From contig NZ_CP012154.1 in the NCBI RefSeq assembly GCF_001187785.1, positions 3,156,501-3,220,500 on the forward strand: 64,000 nucleotides of DNA, in the 5' to 3' direction. Every line of letters starts with the position of its first letter. Position 1 is the first letter of the stretch. This document shows positions 51,801-59,949 of the stretch, one piece after another. The translations under genes were made by a program, and so were the position numbers. The notes below the pieces were generated by a model. It saw only the letters and a program-made list of their open reading frames with translations. It made no database searches and was not told where the DNA came from. The DNA comes from Wenzhouxiangella marina. Its GTDB lineage: Bacteria; Pseudomonadota; Gammaproteobacteria; Xanthomonadales; Wenzhouxiangellaceae.

Positions 51801-54210
51801 GGATACCACCATCGCCGGACTCGAACACGACGGGATTCACCGTGATCTGCCCGACGGCCGAGTCCGAATTACTGATGGGCACCGAAACCACTTGCTCGGG
51901 ATTCAGCTCTAGAAGACGAACGATCTGCCCATCGATCTCGACGGTGTTGACACCAACGGGAAACGTTGCTGAGAGTGGCGAAATCGAACTCGGTCTGTTG
52001 GTGGTGAAAATGAACCCCGATGGATTGACTGTCAACAACGCCTGGACATCTTCAAATCCTGATGCCCTTGCCGTCAGGGTCGTAGTTCCCTCGGAAACTC
52101 CTTGAATAGAGAACGTTTGGTAATCATCCGACCCAACGTCGCCGAGGGTAAGTGACGCTGCCCCAGGAGCTAGCGGATCATCTGACAGAAGAGCAACCGA
52201 AGGATCCGAAACGCTCAATTCGATATCGATCGGCTCGATCGGCAGTTGCTCCAGACTGACGCGGTGCGTGTCCTGAAGCCGGTAGCCCGTAGATGCGTCC
52301 CCCAGCACCACTGCCGGCGTTCCCACACGCGCTTCGATGGACTGAGGCTTGTCAATGGGCGCAGTGAAACCGTCTGGCTGTTCGATATTGATGGCCGTGA
52401 CCCCCAGGTTCAGCGGGTTGAAGCCGGTGCGCTCCGTACTTTCAAACGATGCCGGAAAGGTGATCGGACTGGCCGTGATCTCACCGACGAGGGGGTTGTC
52501 CACGGTGACTGGCACCTCAACCTCCAGACCTGAACGAACCCGCTGCGAACCGAACACAGTTCCATCCTCGTTCAAGCTGGCAGAGGTGATAGCCAACTGC
52601 CGAATCCCGGCGCCCAACGTGGCACTGATCGCTTCCGGCCCCGAGATGAAGAACCCCGAATCGGTAACCGTCAGGTTAGCTCGAACCTCTGCATAGCTAG
52701 GGCCCGAAGCAATGATCTCCGTGACGCCTTGCTGGAGACCCTGAACGTAGAACTTTCGTAGATCCGAATTCCCTGCACTGTTCAACTCGATCACCGCAGA
52801 CCCCGGCGTCTCAATGTTCTTCGACAAGAGCGCAAGCGAGGGGTCCGCCACATGGACAGTGATGTCTTCAACCCTCGTAGGAATCGCGCCCAGGCGCAGG
52901 AAATGCGCGGTTTGAAGGTCCTTGCCCACACGCCAGTCGTCCAAGCTCATCTGCGGAGCGTTGACGGTGACATCGATAGAGGTCGTGGACCCTGGATCTT
53001 CCAGAAACCCGGAAGGCTGAAGCAAGTGCAGCTCCGAGACACCCACCTGCTCGGGCTGAAACCAGACATACTCCGCAGCGCTGCTAACCCCGCCTTCGAA
53101 CACCACCACAGCCTCATCGAGCTCGCCCACCGCAGGATTGGTGGTGGTCACGGGCACCTCGACCGTCAATCCAGGACGAACCCCCTGAAAAATGCAGTTC
53201 GAGAATTCGGGCGCCGCGCAACGCGATCCAACAACGACCCCCGTCGGCGGGGACACGGTTGTCGTGTAAATTGAAAAAGGCGACCGAATGTAGAAGCCCG
53301 ACTCAAGGACCGTAATGGTGGACTGGACGGATGGGAAGCCCGGCGTCGAAGAGGTCAGGGTCGTCGTCCCCGTGCTCAACCCCTGGATAAACACGGTCGT
53401 ACCACTCTGAGATGGATCCGGATTGAGCGTAAGCGCTGCAACGCCGGGTCGGCTGCCACTATCGGAAATCAGTGCGATTGTCGGATCGGACACACTGAGA
53501 GTGACCGGGCGCTGAAACAAGAAAGTCGAAGCGACCAATCTCTGTCCGAGCTGAAGCCCCTGCCCCACTTTGACATCGCCCACGTGATGCGGGTAGTAGA
53601 CCCGCGCCTCACCGGAAACCGGCCGGTCCGTCGGCGCCTGAAAGCCGGCTGGTTGATCCAGATTGATCATGGTCGCACCCACACCCGTCGCAGTGAACTG
53701 CGTTTGCCCCAGACTCCGCCCACCTTCGATGAGCACTGGATCGGGAGTGACGGAACCGACGGTGGAGTCGTCACTGCTCACGGGGACCGCCAGGTCCAGT
53801 CCGGCACGAATCGATTGGTCCTCCGCCCAGGACCCATCTTGATTCAATCGCGCAGGTTCCAGGTAGAGCCGTCTCGGGTCTGAAATCACCGTGGTGACGA
53901 TCGATTCCAGGGATGAGCCGAAATCCAGATACAGGCCCGCCGGGGTCACGGTAATGATCGCCTGCGCATCAGCGAATCCCTCTGCGGATGCGGTCAGCAA
54001 GGTGGTGCCCAGACTCAGGCCCTGAATCACATAGGATCGATCTGAGGACGTCGTACTCGGCTCCATACTGATCGACGAGGCACCCACCGACTCCCTGTCG
54101 CGGGTCAGTACAGCAACGGAAGGGTCATCGACTGTCAGGAATACTTCGACCGGCGCCGGAGGTGAGCGAGTCAATCGAACGCGGTGGTAATCCTGCAGCC
54201 CCCTTCCGAC
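48823..54210 (-). repeat. Nine protein repeat units at a 639-bp period
   Basis: The codons for the VGxxLQ-like unit start lie at 49087, 49726, 50365, 51004, 51643, 52273, 52912, 53551 and 54193. Spacings are 639, 639, 639, 639, 630, 639, 639 and 642 bases, i.e. 213 residues with one 3-codon loss and one 1-codon gain. Protein sequence between units has diverged substantially while length has not. Confidence 0.88.
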
Positions 54211-55467
54211 AAGCTTGTCTTCCAGCGAAATCGACGGCAAGGCACCCACGGTGAAGGTGAGGCTGGTCGAGCCGATTCCGTCACCTTGAGCAGTCAACTC
54301 GGCCGTTCCAGGATTGATCGCGCTGACCTGAAACGTCGCAGTCACCTGCCCAGCCGGGATTGATACAAATTGGGGAACAGTCAGGACACTGCCATCGGAA
54401 CTGGACAAGGCGATCTCGAGACCACCGGCTGGTGCACCCGTGGACAGCGTCAGCACCCGCGTCTGAGCCCAGCCTGTTGGCAGCTCCAGTGATTCGTCGC
54501 CGAGATCAACCTGGATCGCAGCCACCTCGACGTCCCGCTGTCGAGTCGCGAACCCGGCGACTCGCGCAGAAATGACCGTGTCGCCCAGAGCATGGCCTCT
54601 GACCCGCGGCTGAATCGTTGGCAGCCGGCTCCCCGCTGGAATCTCGACCACAGGGTCGACCGATGCCACGCCGGGATCGGCACTCTCGAATTGCACCGTC
54701 AAGCCGCCGGCGGGTGCCGGCGCTCTCAGGCTGATCGGAAGGCTCCGCTCCTGGCCCGGCACGAGATTCGTGACCTGGCCGATGCTCAGGATGTCACCGA
54801 TACCCGTGATCGAGAGGGTCCCATCGGTATAGCCAGGCGCTGATGCGCGGACGTCGACCGAGCCCTCACCCACCCCGGTCAGGGTCACCGTGGCCTGCGA
54901 GCCGCCTGCGGGAATCGTGAGTTGCGACGGGGCAAGCTCGATCACGGACGCATCGACGCTGCTCAGGCTCACCACCGTACCGCCCTGGGGCGCGGGTCGA
55001 TCCAGCTCGATGGACGCCTCGATCGAATGACCGACTTCGACTCGCGAACCGGAGAGGAAGGTCAGGCCCCGCGGTGTCACTGCATACTCCAGGGTCGCCG
55101 GCTGATGATCTGCCGCCGTGGCCTCCAGCGTCACGCTGCCGAAGTCGGCCTGGGTCGAGATCGGCAGGGTCAGCTCGGTCTCGCCCTCGTCCATGCGAAC
55201 GGACGCCGGAAGCGCAAGAATGGCCGGATCGCTACTGACCAGGAAAACGTCCTGACCACCCGGCAGAGCGCCCTTCTCCAAACCGATCGTCAGCTCACCC
55301 GACTCGAAGGTGGACAGTTCCGTCGCCGACAGGGTCACGCGCGGAAGCACCAGGCAGGACTCGGCCTCGAATCGATCGCAGAAGATCGGACGGGCAAGGG
55401 CCAGGGAGATCAGGCCCAAGGCGCCAATGAACAACAAGACTCGGATTGATTTGGCCCACGCATGCAT
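48823..55467 (-). CDS. 2214-residue secreted protein of tandem Ig-like repeats
   Basis: The N-terminus has a signal peptide (VLLFIGALGLISLALA) followed at once by the tag PIFCDRFEAESC at residues 27-38. Residues about 40-420 contain four Calx-beta/Big-like domains of about 90 residues each. From about residue 420 nine units begin with VGxxLQ-like motifs; each unit joins a half with DPSVALL and YVQGLSxGTTTITA motifs to a half with SGFYI, RAGLTVEVPV and QPxGF motifs. The last unit stops after its first half, ending LTVTAAGL. No membrane anchor, sorting motif, RTX repeat or type V domain is seen, so the export route beyond the inner membrane is unknown. It is most likely an extracellular or surface adhesin-like or structural protein. 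The gene appears monocistronic. Confidence 0.82.
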   Translation of the reverse strand: MHAWAKSIRVLLFIGALGLISLALARPIFCDRFEAESCLVLPRVTLSATELSTFESGELTIGLEKGALPGGQDVFLVSSDPAILALPASVRMDEGETELTLPISTQADFGSVTLEATAADHQPATLEYAVTPRGLTFLSGSRVEVGHSIEASIELDRPAPQGGTVVSLSSVDASVIELAPSQLTIPAGGSQATVTLTGVGEGSVDVRASAPGYTDGTLSITGIGDILSIGQVTNLVPGQERSLPISLRAPAPAGGLTVQFESADPGVASVDPVVEIPAGSRLPTIQPRVRGHALGDTVISARVAGFATRQRDVEVAAIQVDLGDESLELPTGWAQTRVLTLSTGAPAGGLEIALSSSDGSVLTVPQFVSIPAGQVTATFQVSAINPGTAELTAQGDGIGSTSLTFTVGALPSISLEDKLVGRGLQDYHRVRLTRSPPAPVEVFLTVDDPSVAVLTRDRESVGASSISMEPSTTSSDRSYVIQGLSLGTTLLTASAEGFADAQAIITVTPAGLYLDFGSSLESIVTTVISDPRRLYLEPARLNQDGSWAEDQSIRAGLDLAVPVSSDDSTVGSVTPDPVLIEGGRSLGQTQFTATGVGATMINLDQPAGFQAPTDRPVSGEARVYYPHHVGDVKVGQGLQLGQRLVASTFLFQRPVTLSVSDPTIALISDSGSRPGVAALTLNPDPSQSGTTVFIQGLSTGTTTLTSSTPGFPSVQSTITVLESGFYIRSPFSIYTTTVSPPTGVVVGSRCAAPEFSNCIFQGVRPGLTVEVPVTTTNPAVGELDEAVVVFEGGVSSAAEYVWFQPEQVGVSELHLLQPSGFLEDPGSTTSIDVTVNAPQMSLDDWRVGKDLQTAHFLRLGAIPTRVEDITVHVADPSLALLSKNIETPGSAVIELNSAGNSDLRKFYVQGLQQGVTEIIASGPSYAEVRANLTVTDSGFFISGPEAISATLGAGIRQLAITSASLNEDGTVFGSQRVRSGLEVEVPVTVDNPLVGEITASPITFPASFESTERTGFNPLNLGVTAINIEQPDGFTAPIDKPQSIEARVGTPAVVLGDASTGYRLQDTHRVSLEQLPIEPIDIELSVSDPSVALLSDDPLAPGAASLTLGDVGSDDYQTFSIQGVSEGTTTLTARASGFEDVQALLTVNPSGFIFTTNRPSSISPLSATFPVGVNTVEIDGQIVRLLELNPEQVVSVPISNSDSAVGQITVNPVVFESGDGGIQATGFDPMRVGTTTLGIGEVSGFSEAPFWQTDDIEVQAPQLELADLTVGKNLQAYHQLRPTYAPDQPIDVLIAVANPAIARVAAEGDQSGAATVVLSDVQGFGSRSFVVQGLSQGTTTITASADGHEPVQATLTVVGSGFYIERPSSIETTHFSEPTQIRIRAGMVAPHGAVTQVQELRAGLTAQVPVAIADASVGYLTTNLVTFQGGAGSSRTLDFVPSSIGATTVTMAQPGGFLAPNNRRQSIDVLVQAAPIEIANLAVGESLQERHRVRLGLQPSTPVDISLVVDDPSIARLAPDANSAGSGAITLPSVSSTNWRNFHVQGHGEGSTTIRVLAAGYFEAEAIVTVTESGFYIDWPFAISTTTVSNPNSLVIASARLSEDGRFAEDQELRAGLTLGVPVRTDDSAVGFITTSPVQFEGGMDGASTHFAPAGLGATVIRLDQPHGFTAPSNRNTSIEAEVRAPEITFNSTIEVGRNLQSEYGFKLSIEPPEAVDVTLSVQDFGIAMLSRDRASFASPSLVIDDVSDTWTRSFWVHGFTEGETVLMISAPGYETVQAAISVSDSGFYIASPASISTTTFSSPSTIIVTSARLDEDGSPASSQPLRSGMTVEVPVVSLDSTVGSVDQSPVVFQGGAASSQLTYFVPAGVGATTISMSQPVGFSLPVGGQQTLSAAVRDPVIQLPEIVVGRHLQDYFGFSLEEPPPEVTDLQLSVADPTIALLSDGFFTVGSGTLIVEDVGGWSSNRYYVQGVEAGSTTITAAADGYVTAVGNLTVTESGFYIDWPSSITTSTISAPSNLRVHLAERRADGGWGRGRALRPGVSAEVEISTEDPLVGQLSVSPLVFDSGQENGAGTAFIPGMAGSTVISLLQPAGFTSPNGLNETIDATVQIPRIELSDISIGDTEQGYFLVRLAADPPGVVDLTLTVANPSVALLSRSQSDIGSSGIVIPNVFSTGPRGFYVHGLSPGTTTITASAPGYEPTQVSLTVTAAGL

Positions 55468-55701
55468 GCCAACGGCTCCCCGTGAATGGTGACTGGTGAC
55501 TGAGATTCAATCGACGGCAGAACTCTGCCAAGGGAGCACTGCAAACGCAGCCGAGCTTGCGGATCGGTCGTGACGCCAGCCGATGGCGTCGCTCGATGAA
55601 GCCCGCGACCGAACCCCTGGATCAACGCCGTGACCCAGACAGTGAATTTCCCCATACCGCCGGGGATGATACAAGATACGGGCCCGCCCAGCCAGGAAGC
55701 C

Positions 55702-55726
55702 CCCGAGCATGATTATTCAGAGGCTC
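55702..55726 (-). repeat. Solo end of the inverted-repeat element
   Basis: Twenty-five bases on the minus strand (starting GAGCCTCTGAATAATCAT) match the left end of the element at 26052, including four bases past the terminal repeat. No second end or interior is found within the next few hundred bases. The stop codon of the hydrogenase-like gene (55725-55727) overlaps it. Confidence 0.7.
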
Positions 55727-57821
55727 ACTGGGTTTCTGCCTGGACCACGCGCACCAGACGCCGGATGACGGTTTTCGATTGGCCGGCGTCGAGGAGGGTG
55801 TCGAGCTCGATCTCGAAGCGACAGCGCTCACCGTTCGGGGCGATGATCGATAGGTCGTCCGGGTCATTGCTGGGTTGCATTCGGAGCCGCGCGTAGCTCG
55901 GCCCGGACTGGCGTGGCGGTAGCTGGAGATTGATGCAGGCCTGGATGGCGGTCGCGCCGCGTAGCTCGCCGAAGGGGCCTGCCGTTTCCCAGACCGCATC
56001 CGGATGCAGCAGGCGGGTCGCGCCGCTGCCGTCCCGGCGATCGACGCAGTCGAGAAAGCGCATCGGGAAGTCCCGCCTGGAGTGGCGAGGCGCATAGCTG
56101 GTGTGCAGCAGGCGTCGAGCCTCGTCCGAATTGGGCTCGCCCAGCTCACTGGCGTACAGGGCCTGGACCTGCGGATTCTCGAAGGATCGCCGTCGCGGCG
56201 CCTTCTGATCGATGGCATAGACCGCCTTCATCCGCTTTTCCAGCACCAGTGGATCCATCGACTTGGGCTCGCCGCCACCCCCGAGGCAGCCACCGACACA
56301 GGCCATCACTTCGATGGCGATGAACTCCTGTCGCCAATCGTCCGTCTGCAGCAACTGCTGGGCCGAAGCGATGCCGTTGCAGATCGCGACCCGGCCCAGG
56401 CCGGGAATCTCGGCGGTCTTGATTGCTCGATCGACCCCACGCAGGCGCGTCCATTCCAGAGCGCCCGCCTGATCATTGCCGGCCATGTGCAGGGCCGTTC
56501 TGAGCATGGCCTCCATCACCCCACCGGAAGAACCGAAGATCTGTGCGGCACCGGTGCTCGCACCCAGCGGATTGTCGAACACCCCCTCCTCGGGAAGCGC
56601 GTTGAAGGCGATCCCGCGGGCGCGGATCATGCGGGCCAGTTCGCGGGTGGTCAGCACACGATCGACATCACCACGCTGCCCCGGCCGCAGCGCTTCGTCC
56701 TTCTTGGCCGTGCAGGGCATGACGCTGACCACATAGGGCTCGCGGCGGCCCTCGGCGAATTCCGGCCCCAGTGAGCGCGCGAAGGCCGCTCGCTTGCTGA
56801 GGGCCCCGTGCATCTGCTGGGGTGATTTGGTGGAGCTGAGATGGGGCAGCAGATCGGGACGGTTGATCTCGACCCAGTTCACCCAGCCCGGGCAGCAGGA
56901 CGTGAACAGCGGCAGTTCCGACGGATTCTGCAGCCGCCCCAGCAGTTCCGACGCCTCTTCCATGATGGTCAGGTCAGCGGCGAAATTGGTGTCGAACACG
57001 TAGTCGAAGCCCAGCGCCCTCAGAGCATTGATCATGCGCCCCGTGCTGATCGTCCCGGCCGGCATGCCGAATTCCTCGCTGATGGCAATCCGGGTCGCGG
57101 GCGCGACCTGGACAACGGCGACGTCGCGTCGGGCATCGAGACGGTTCAACACTTCGTGCCAATGCGGTGCCTCGATGAGGGCACCGACGGGACAGACCAG
57201 GGTGCACTGGCCGCAGGAAATGCACGACGTGTCGGCCAGGTCCTGGTCGAAGACCGTGACCGGCTGGCGTTCGGCACCACGCTCGGCGAAGCCGATCACG
57301 AACTGCTGCTGCCCGTGCTCACCACAGGCCTCCACGCACAGACCGCATTCGATGCACTTGGAGAAGTCCATCCAGATGCCCGGCGAGGTGTGGTCGTGCA
57401 GTCGGTGTTCCGGATGCTGTGGCGAACCGATCGGGACCTTCTCCCAGCGCTCCTGCCACTGGTGTTCGTGGATCAGGTTCTGCAGTGCGCAGGACCCGCT
57501 GACCTCGCAGCGCATGCAGTCATTGGGGTGGCGGGCCAGAAGCCACTGGGCATTGGCCTCTCGAAAGGCACGCAGCGCATCGCTGTCGGTGTCGACGACG
57601 TCACCCGTGCGGGCGGGCGTCACGCAGGCCGCCTGGGGGCGAGTCCGCCCCTTGACCTCCACCAGGCACATCCGACAGACGGCGTGCGAGGGCAAGCGAG
57701 GATGGTGGCACAGGGTCGGCACCTGCGCGCCAGCCGCGCGGACCGCATCGAGCAGGGTCGAGCCTTCGGCCAGCTCGACCTCCCGACCATTGACCGTGAG
57801 CGTCATCATTTGCTTCTGCAT
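55725..57821 (-). CDS. [FeFe] hydrogenase with NTF2/SnoaL-like C-terminal extension
   Basis: The product has 698 residues. It carries a [2Fe-2S] ferredoxin domain (Cys38, 49, 52, 66), a His98-Cys102-105-111 cluster site and two [4Fe-4S] sites (Cys156-166; 200-210). The H-cluster domain has all three signatures: TSCCPGW (307-313), MPCTAKKDE (368-376) and EVMACVGGCLGGGG (504-517). The proton-path Cys310 and Lys332 are present. A small-subunit-like stretch follows to about 578. The last 115 residues (MRFLDCVDRRDGSGATRLL; WETAGPFGELRGATAI) look like an NTF2/SnoaL fold, not part of known hydrogenases. It should oxidise or make H2 with partners such as HndA-C, but neither these nor HydEFG maturases are in the window. 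The stop codon lies in an element end. Confidence 0.86.
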   Translation of the reverse strand: MQKQMMTLTVNGREVELAEGSTLLDAVRAAGAQVPTLCHHPRLPSHAVCRMCLVEVKGRTRPQAACVTPARTGDVVDTDSDALRAFREANAQWLLARHPNDCMRCEVSGSCALQNLIHEHQWQERWEKVPIGSPQHPEHRLHDHTSPGIWMDFSKCIECGLCVEACGEHGQQQFVIGFAERGAERQPVTVFDQDLADTSCISCGQCTLVCPVGALIEAPHWHEVLNRLDARRDVAVVQVAPATRIAISEEFGMPAGTISTGRMINALRALGFDYVFDTNFAADLTIMEEASELLGRLQNPSELPLFTSCCPGWVNWVEINRPDLLPHLSSTKSPQQMHGALSKRAAFARSLGPEFAEGRREPYVVSVMPCTAKKDEALRPGQRGDVDRVLTTRELARMIRARGIAFNALPEEGVFDNPLGASTGAAQIFGSSGGVMEAMLRTALHMAGNDQAGALEWTRLRGVDRAIKTAEIPGLGRVAICNGIASAQQLLQTDDWRQEFIAIEVMACVGGCLGGGGEPKSMDPLVLEKRMKAVYAIDQKAPRRRSFENPQVQALYASELGEPNSDEARRLLHTSYAPRHSRRDFPMRFLDCVDRRDGSGATRLLHPDAVWETAGPFGELRGATAIQACINLQLPPRQSGPSYARLRMQPSNDPDDLSIIAPNGERCRFEIELDTLLDAGQSKTVIRRLVRVVQAETQ

Positions 57822-58014
57822 GTGCCGATTTCACGGACCTTCCGGGCGCTCGCGATCCTGCCGGGGCGCCCTGGCCCTGCCCTCGATGGGTGTTTACTGG
57901 CGCCCACCTTTACACGGCTCGATCTGGCCTGCCCTGATCTGGATCAAGCGCCCGGGGAGGCCACAGGATGGGCGGCCATTCAAACGTCTGGGTGAAGGGC
58001 CGCCCATCGCCCAA

Positions 58015-59574
58015 TCATCGATACTCGCAGGCCGTGTCGGCGACCGGGAGCAGGCGAAGGAGCTCGATGGTCCCGGCCTCCCCGGTATCGAAGCGGTAGT
58101 CCAGCGTGGCGCTGTTGCAGTCCTCGAAGGCCATCGTGGCGGCGCCTGCGGGCCGGGTACTGGTCGGTGTCGCGGCATCGAAGTCACCGCCCTCGGTGAG
58201 ATAGATCGTCAACTCCGAGTTCGCGTCGGCGTAATCACCCTGGATCGTCCACCAGCGGTGTGCGCCCGGAGACGTTTCGCTCGGCCCCTGATAGGTGAAC
58301 CAGCCAGCGAACAGGGTCGATCCGGCGGCGTCGGATGAAATGAACAGGCCCTGACCCGCCGTCGCCGGCTCGAACCAGGCACCGGCCAGTTCTGGCCCGA
58401 AGATCACAGCGTGTTCGGAGCCGGCGTGCAAGCCCATGCCGGCGTTCTCGATCGGCAGGCGGTTCTGGATGCCCTCCGAGGTGCCGGACAGGCGATAGCC
58501 GTTGGCCAGGTTGCCGTCATGGCAGTCGAGGGCGCCCTGGATGCAGCCTCGGACGATCTCGTCCATGACCTCGACGTGCCAGCCGTTGATCCAGTCCCCG
58601 TGCAGCGAGTAGCCGCCGGGCTCGTTGTCGCTGACCGTGTACATGTCGGAGGCCAGACGCCAGCCGCGCGAGGAACGGGACGCCGGGTCGGCGTTTTCCG
58701 GCCGAACCGGGAAGGCATAGTGGTAGCTGACTCGCGGCAGGGGCACGGGATGGGACTCGGGGCAGACCATCAGACCGCCGACCTGCTCGGGATAGGCCAT
58801 GTGTGACTTGTGATCGGGGCTGTCCAGATCGACCCCGTTCCAGCAGCTGGGGAAGAACAGGTCCATGCGCACCCGATCCGGCGCCGTGCATTCGGGGATG
58901 TAGGGCCTGAAATCCGGATTGCCGGCGTCGGTGGCTTCCCAGGACTGGCAGTGCCAGCGGGCGATGGCCATGTCCTGTGGATCGGCGCTGTTGGCCGAGC
59001 CCGTGCCGGCGATGATCGACAGTCCAGGCGGGGGCGCCACGATCGTGTGGAGTTCATCGACGGCGGCGGAATAGTAGAAGATCTCGTGGGCGACATCGTC
59101 CCCGCCCACCACGGCATCGACGACCTGCCAGGCCGGCTCACCATCCTCATCGATGACCCTCGCCCCGCTCTCGTCGTACAGGGGCGCAAGCAGGGCGGGT
59201 ATCCAGTAGGCGCTGCGATTGAGCTGATTGCCCTGGCAGGTCGACACGGTGGCGCCTTCGGGCACCGGCGCGTAGAGCGCTTCGGCATGCAACTGCGCAT
59301 CCGTGCCCGTGTAGCCGTAGAACTTGTGGTAGTGCGCGGCCCCCGGCTGGCCCGGAAACAGCAGCGGATCGTCGTAGGCCGCGTGGGAGAAATCGCAGTT
59401 GATCCGCAGGATTCCGCGCCAGCTGTTGGGCTCGACCGGGGCCGGAAACTGACTCGTTGGAATCAGGTCCGGGTGACCGTCATCGAACAGGTCGGCGCAG
59501 GCGATGGCCGGCATCATCAGACAAGCGGTCATCGCCAGTCGGCGCAGTGAGAAGACGGGGTGAGGGCTGTGCAT
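58015..59574 (-). CDS. Exported DUF1996 domain protein
   Basis: The product has 519 residues with a signal peptide (MTACLMMPAIACA). The DUF1996 domain covers about residues 55-320, with the family's RINCDFSHAAYDDPL, AAHYHKFYGYTGTD, YWIPALL, FFPSCWNGVDLDSPDHKSHM and YHYAFPV segments (each listed apart). The C-terminal 150 residues form a separate beta domain (AGAWFEPATAGQGLFI; WWTIQGDYADANSELTIYL) common in Xanthomonadales secreted proteins. The function of DUF1996 is unknown; fungal and bacterial members are extracellular. It lacks the DRFE tag seen in its neighbours. Confidence 0.85.
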   Translation of the reverse strand: MHSPHPVFSLRRLAMTACLMMPAIACADLFDDGHPDLIPTSQFPAPVEPNSWRGILRINCDFSHAAYDDPLLFPGQPGAAHYHKFYGYTGTDAQLHAEALYAPVPEGATVSTCQGNQLNRSAYWIPALLAPLYDESGARVIDEDGEPAWQVVDAVVGGDDVAHEIFYYSAAVDELHTIVAPPPGLSIIAGTGSANSADPQDMAIARWHCQSWEATDAGNPDFRPYIPECTAPDRVRMDLFFPSCWNGVDLDSPDHKSHMAYPEQVGGLMVCPESHPVPLPRVSYHYAFPVRPENADPASRSSRGWRLASDMYTVSDNEPGGYSLHGDWINGWHVEVMDEIVRGCIQGALDCHDGNLANGYRLSGTSEGIQNRLPIENAGMGLHAGSEHAVIFGPELAGAWFEPATAGQGLFISSDAAGSTLFAGWFTYQGPSETSPGAHRWWTIQGDYADANSELTIYLTEGGDFDAATPTSTRPAGAATMAFEDCNSATLDYRFDTGEAGTIELLRLLPVADTACEYR

Positions 59575-59949
59575 GGCATGGCGTCCTTGGGTTGAAGTGA
59601 CGCCAAGAATAGCCGGGCGGGAGCGGTTTTCAATGCGATAAGTAACTGTTTTACAACACTTATCGATTATTCACGCTTCGTGACGAAGCGCAACCTGCGT
59701 GGCCGTTGACATGGAGCCTGTTCAAGGCTCGGTCATGACCACCTCGTGCTTGCGATTCATGGCAAGGGTCTCCAACGCTGACCTCGTCGTCCTTGCCTTC
59801 AAGTTCTTCTGCCTGACCGATCCCGTCTCGATGGCAATGAAGCAAGAGGCCTGGCAGGACACCACCGAGCCAAGGACGCAGAACAGTCATGGGGTTTGCC
59901 AACGGTTTTCAGGGTGCACCACTCTTCCCGCGCCGCTCTTCCCGCGCCC
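59575..59949. other. Intergenic region with two inverted repeats
   Basis: 375 bases without a supportable gene. CGATAAGT at 59636-59643 and ACTTATCG at 59658-59665 form an 8-bp inverted repeat in an AT-rich patch; CGCTTCGT-G-ACGAAGCG at 59674-59690 is a perfect 8-bp hairpin. Both lie upstream of the DUF1996 gene on its strand and could be operator or RNA structures. A 14-base direct repeat (CTCTTCCCGCGCCG) is near 59923. Confidence 0.45.

Noticed and set aside
55725-57821. Annotation as NADH dehydrogenase subunit NuoG
   Set aside because: The N-terminal cluster domains are shared, but the TSCCPGW, MPCTAKK and EVMACVGGC motifs are specific to the hydrogenase H-cluster domain.
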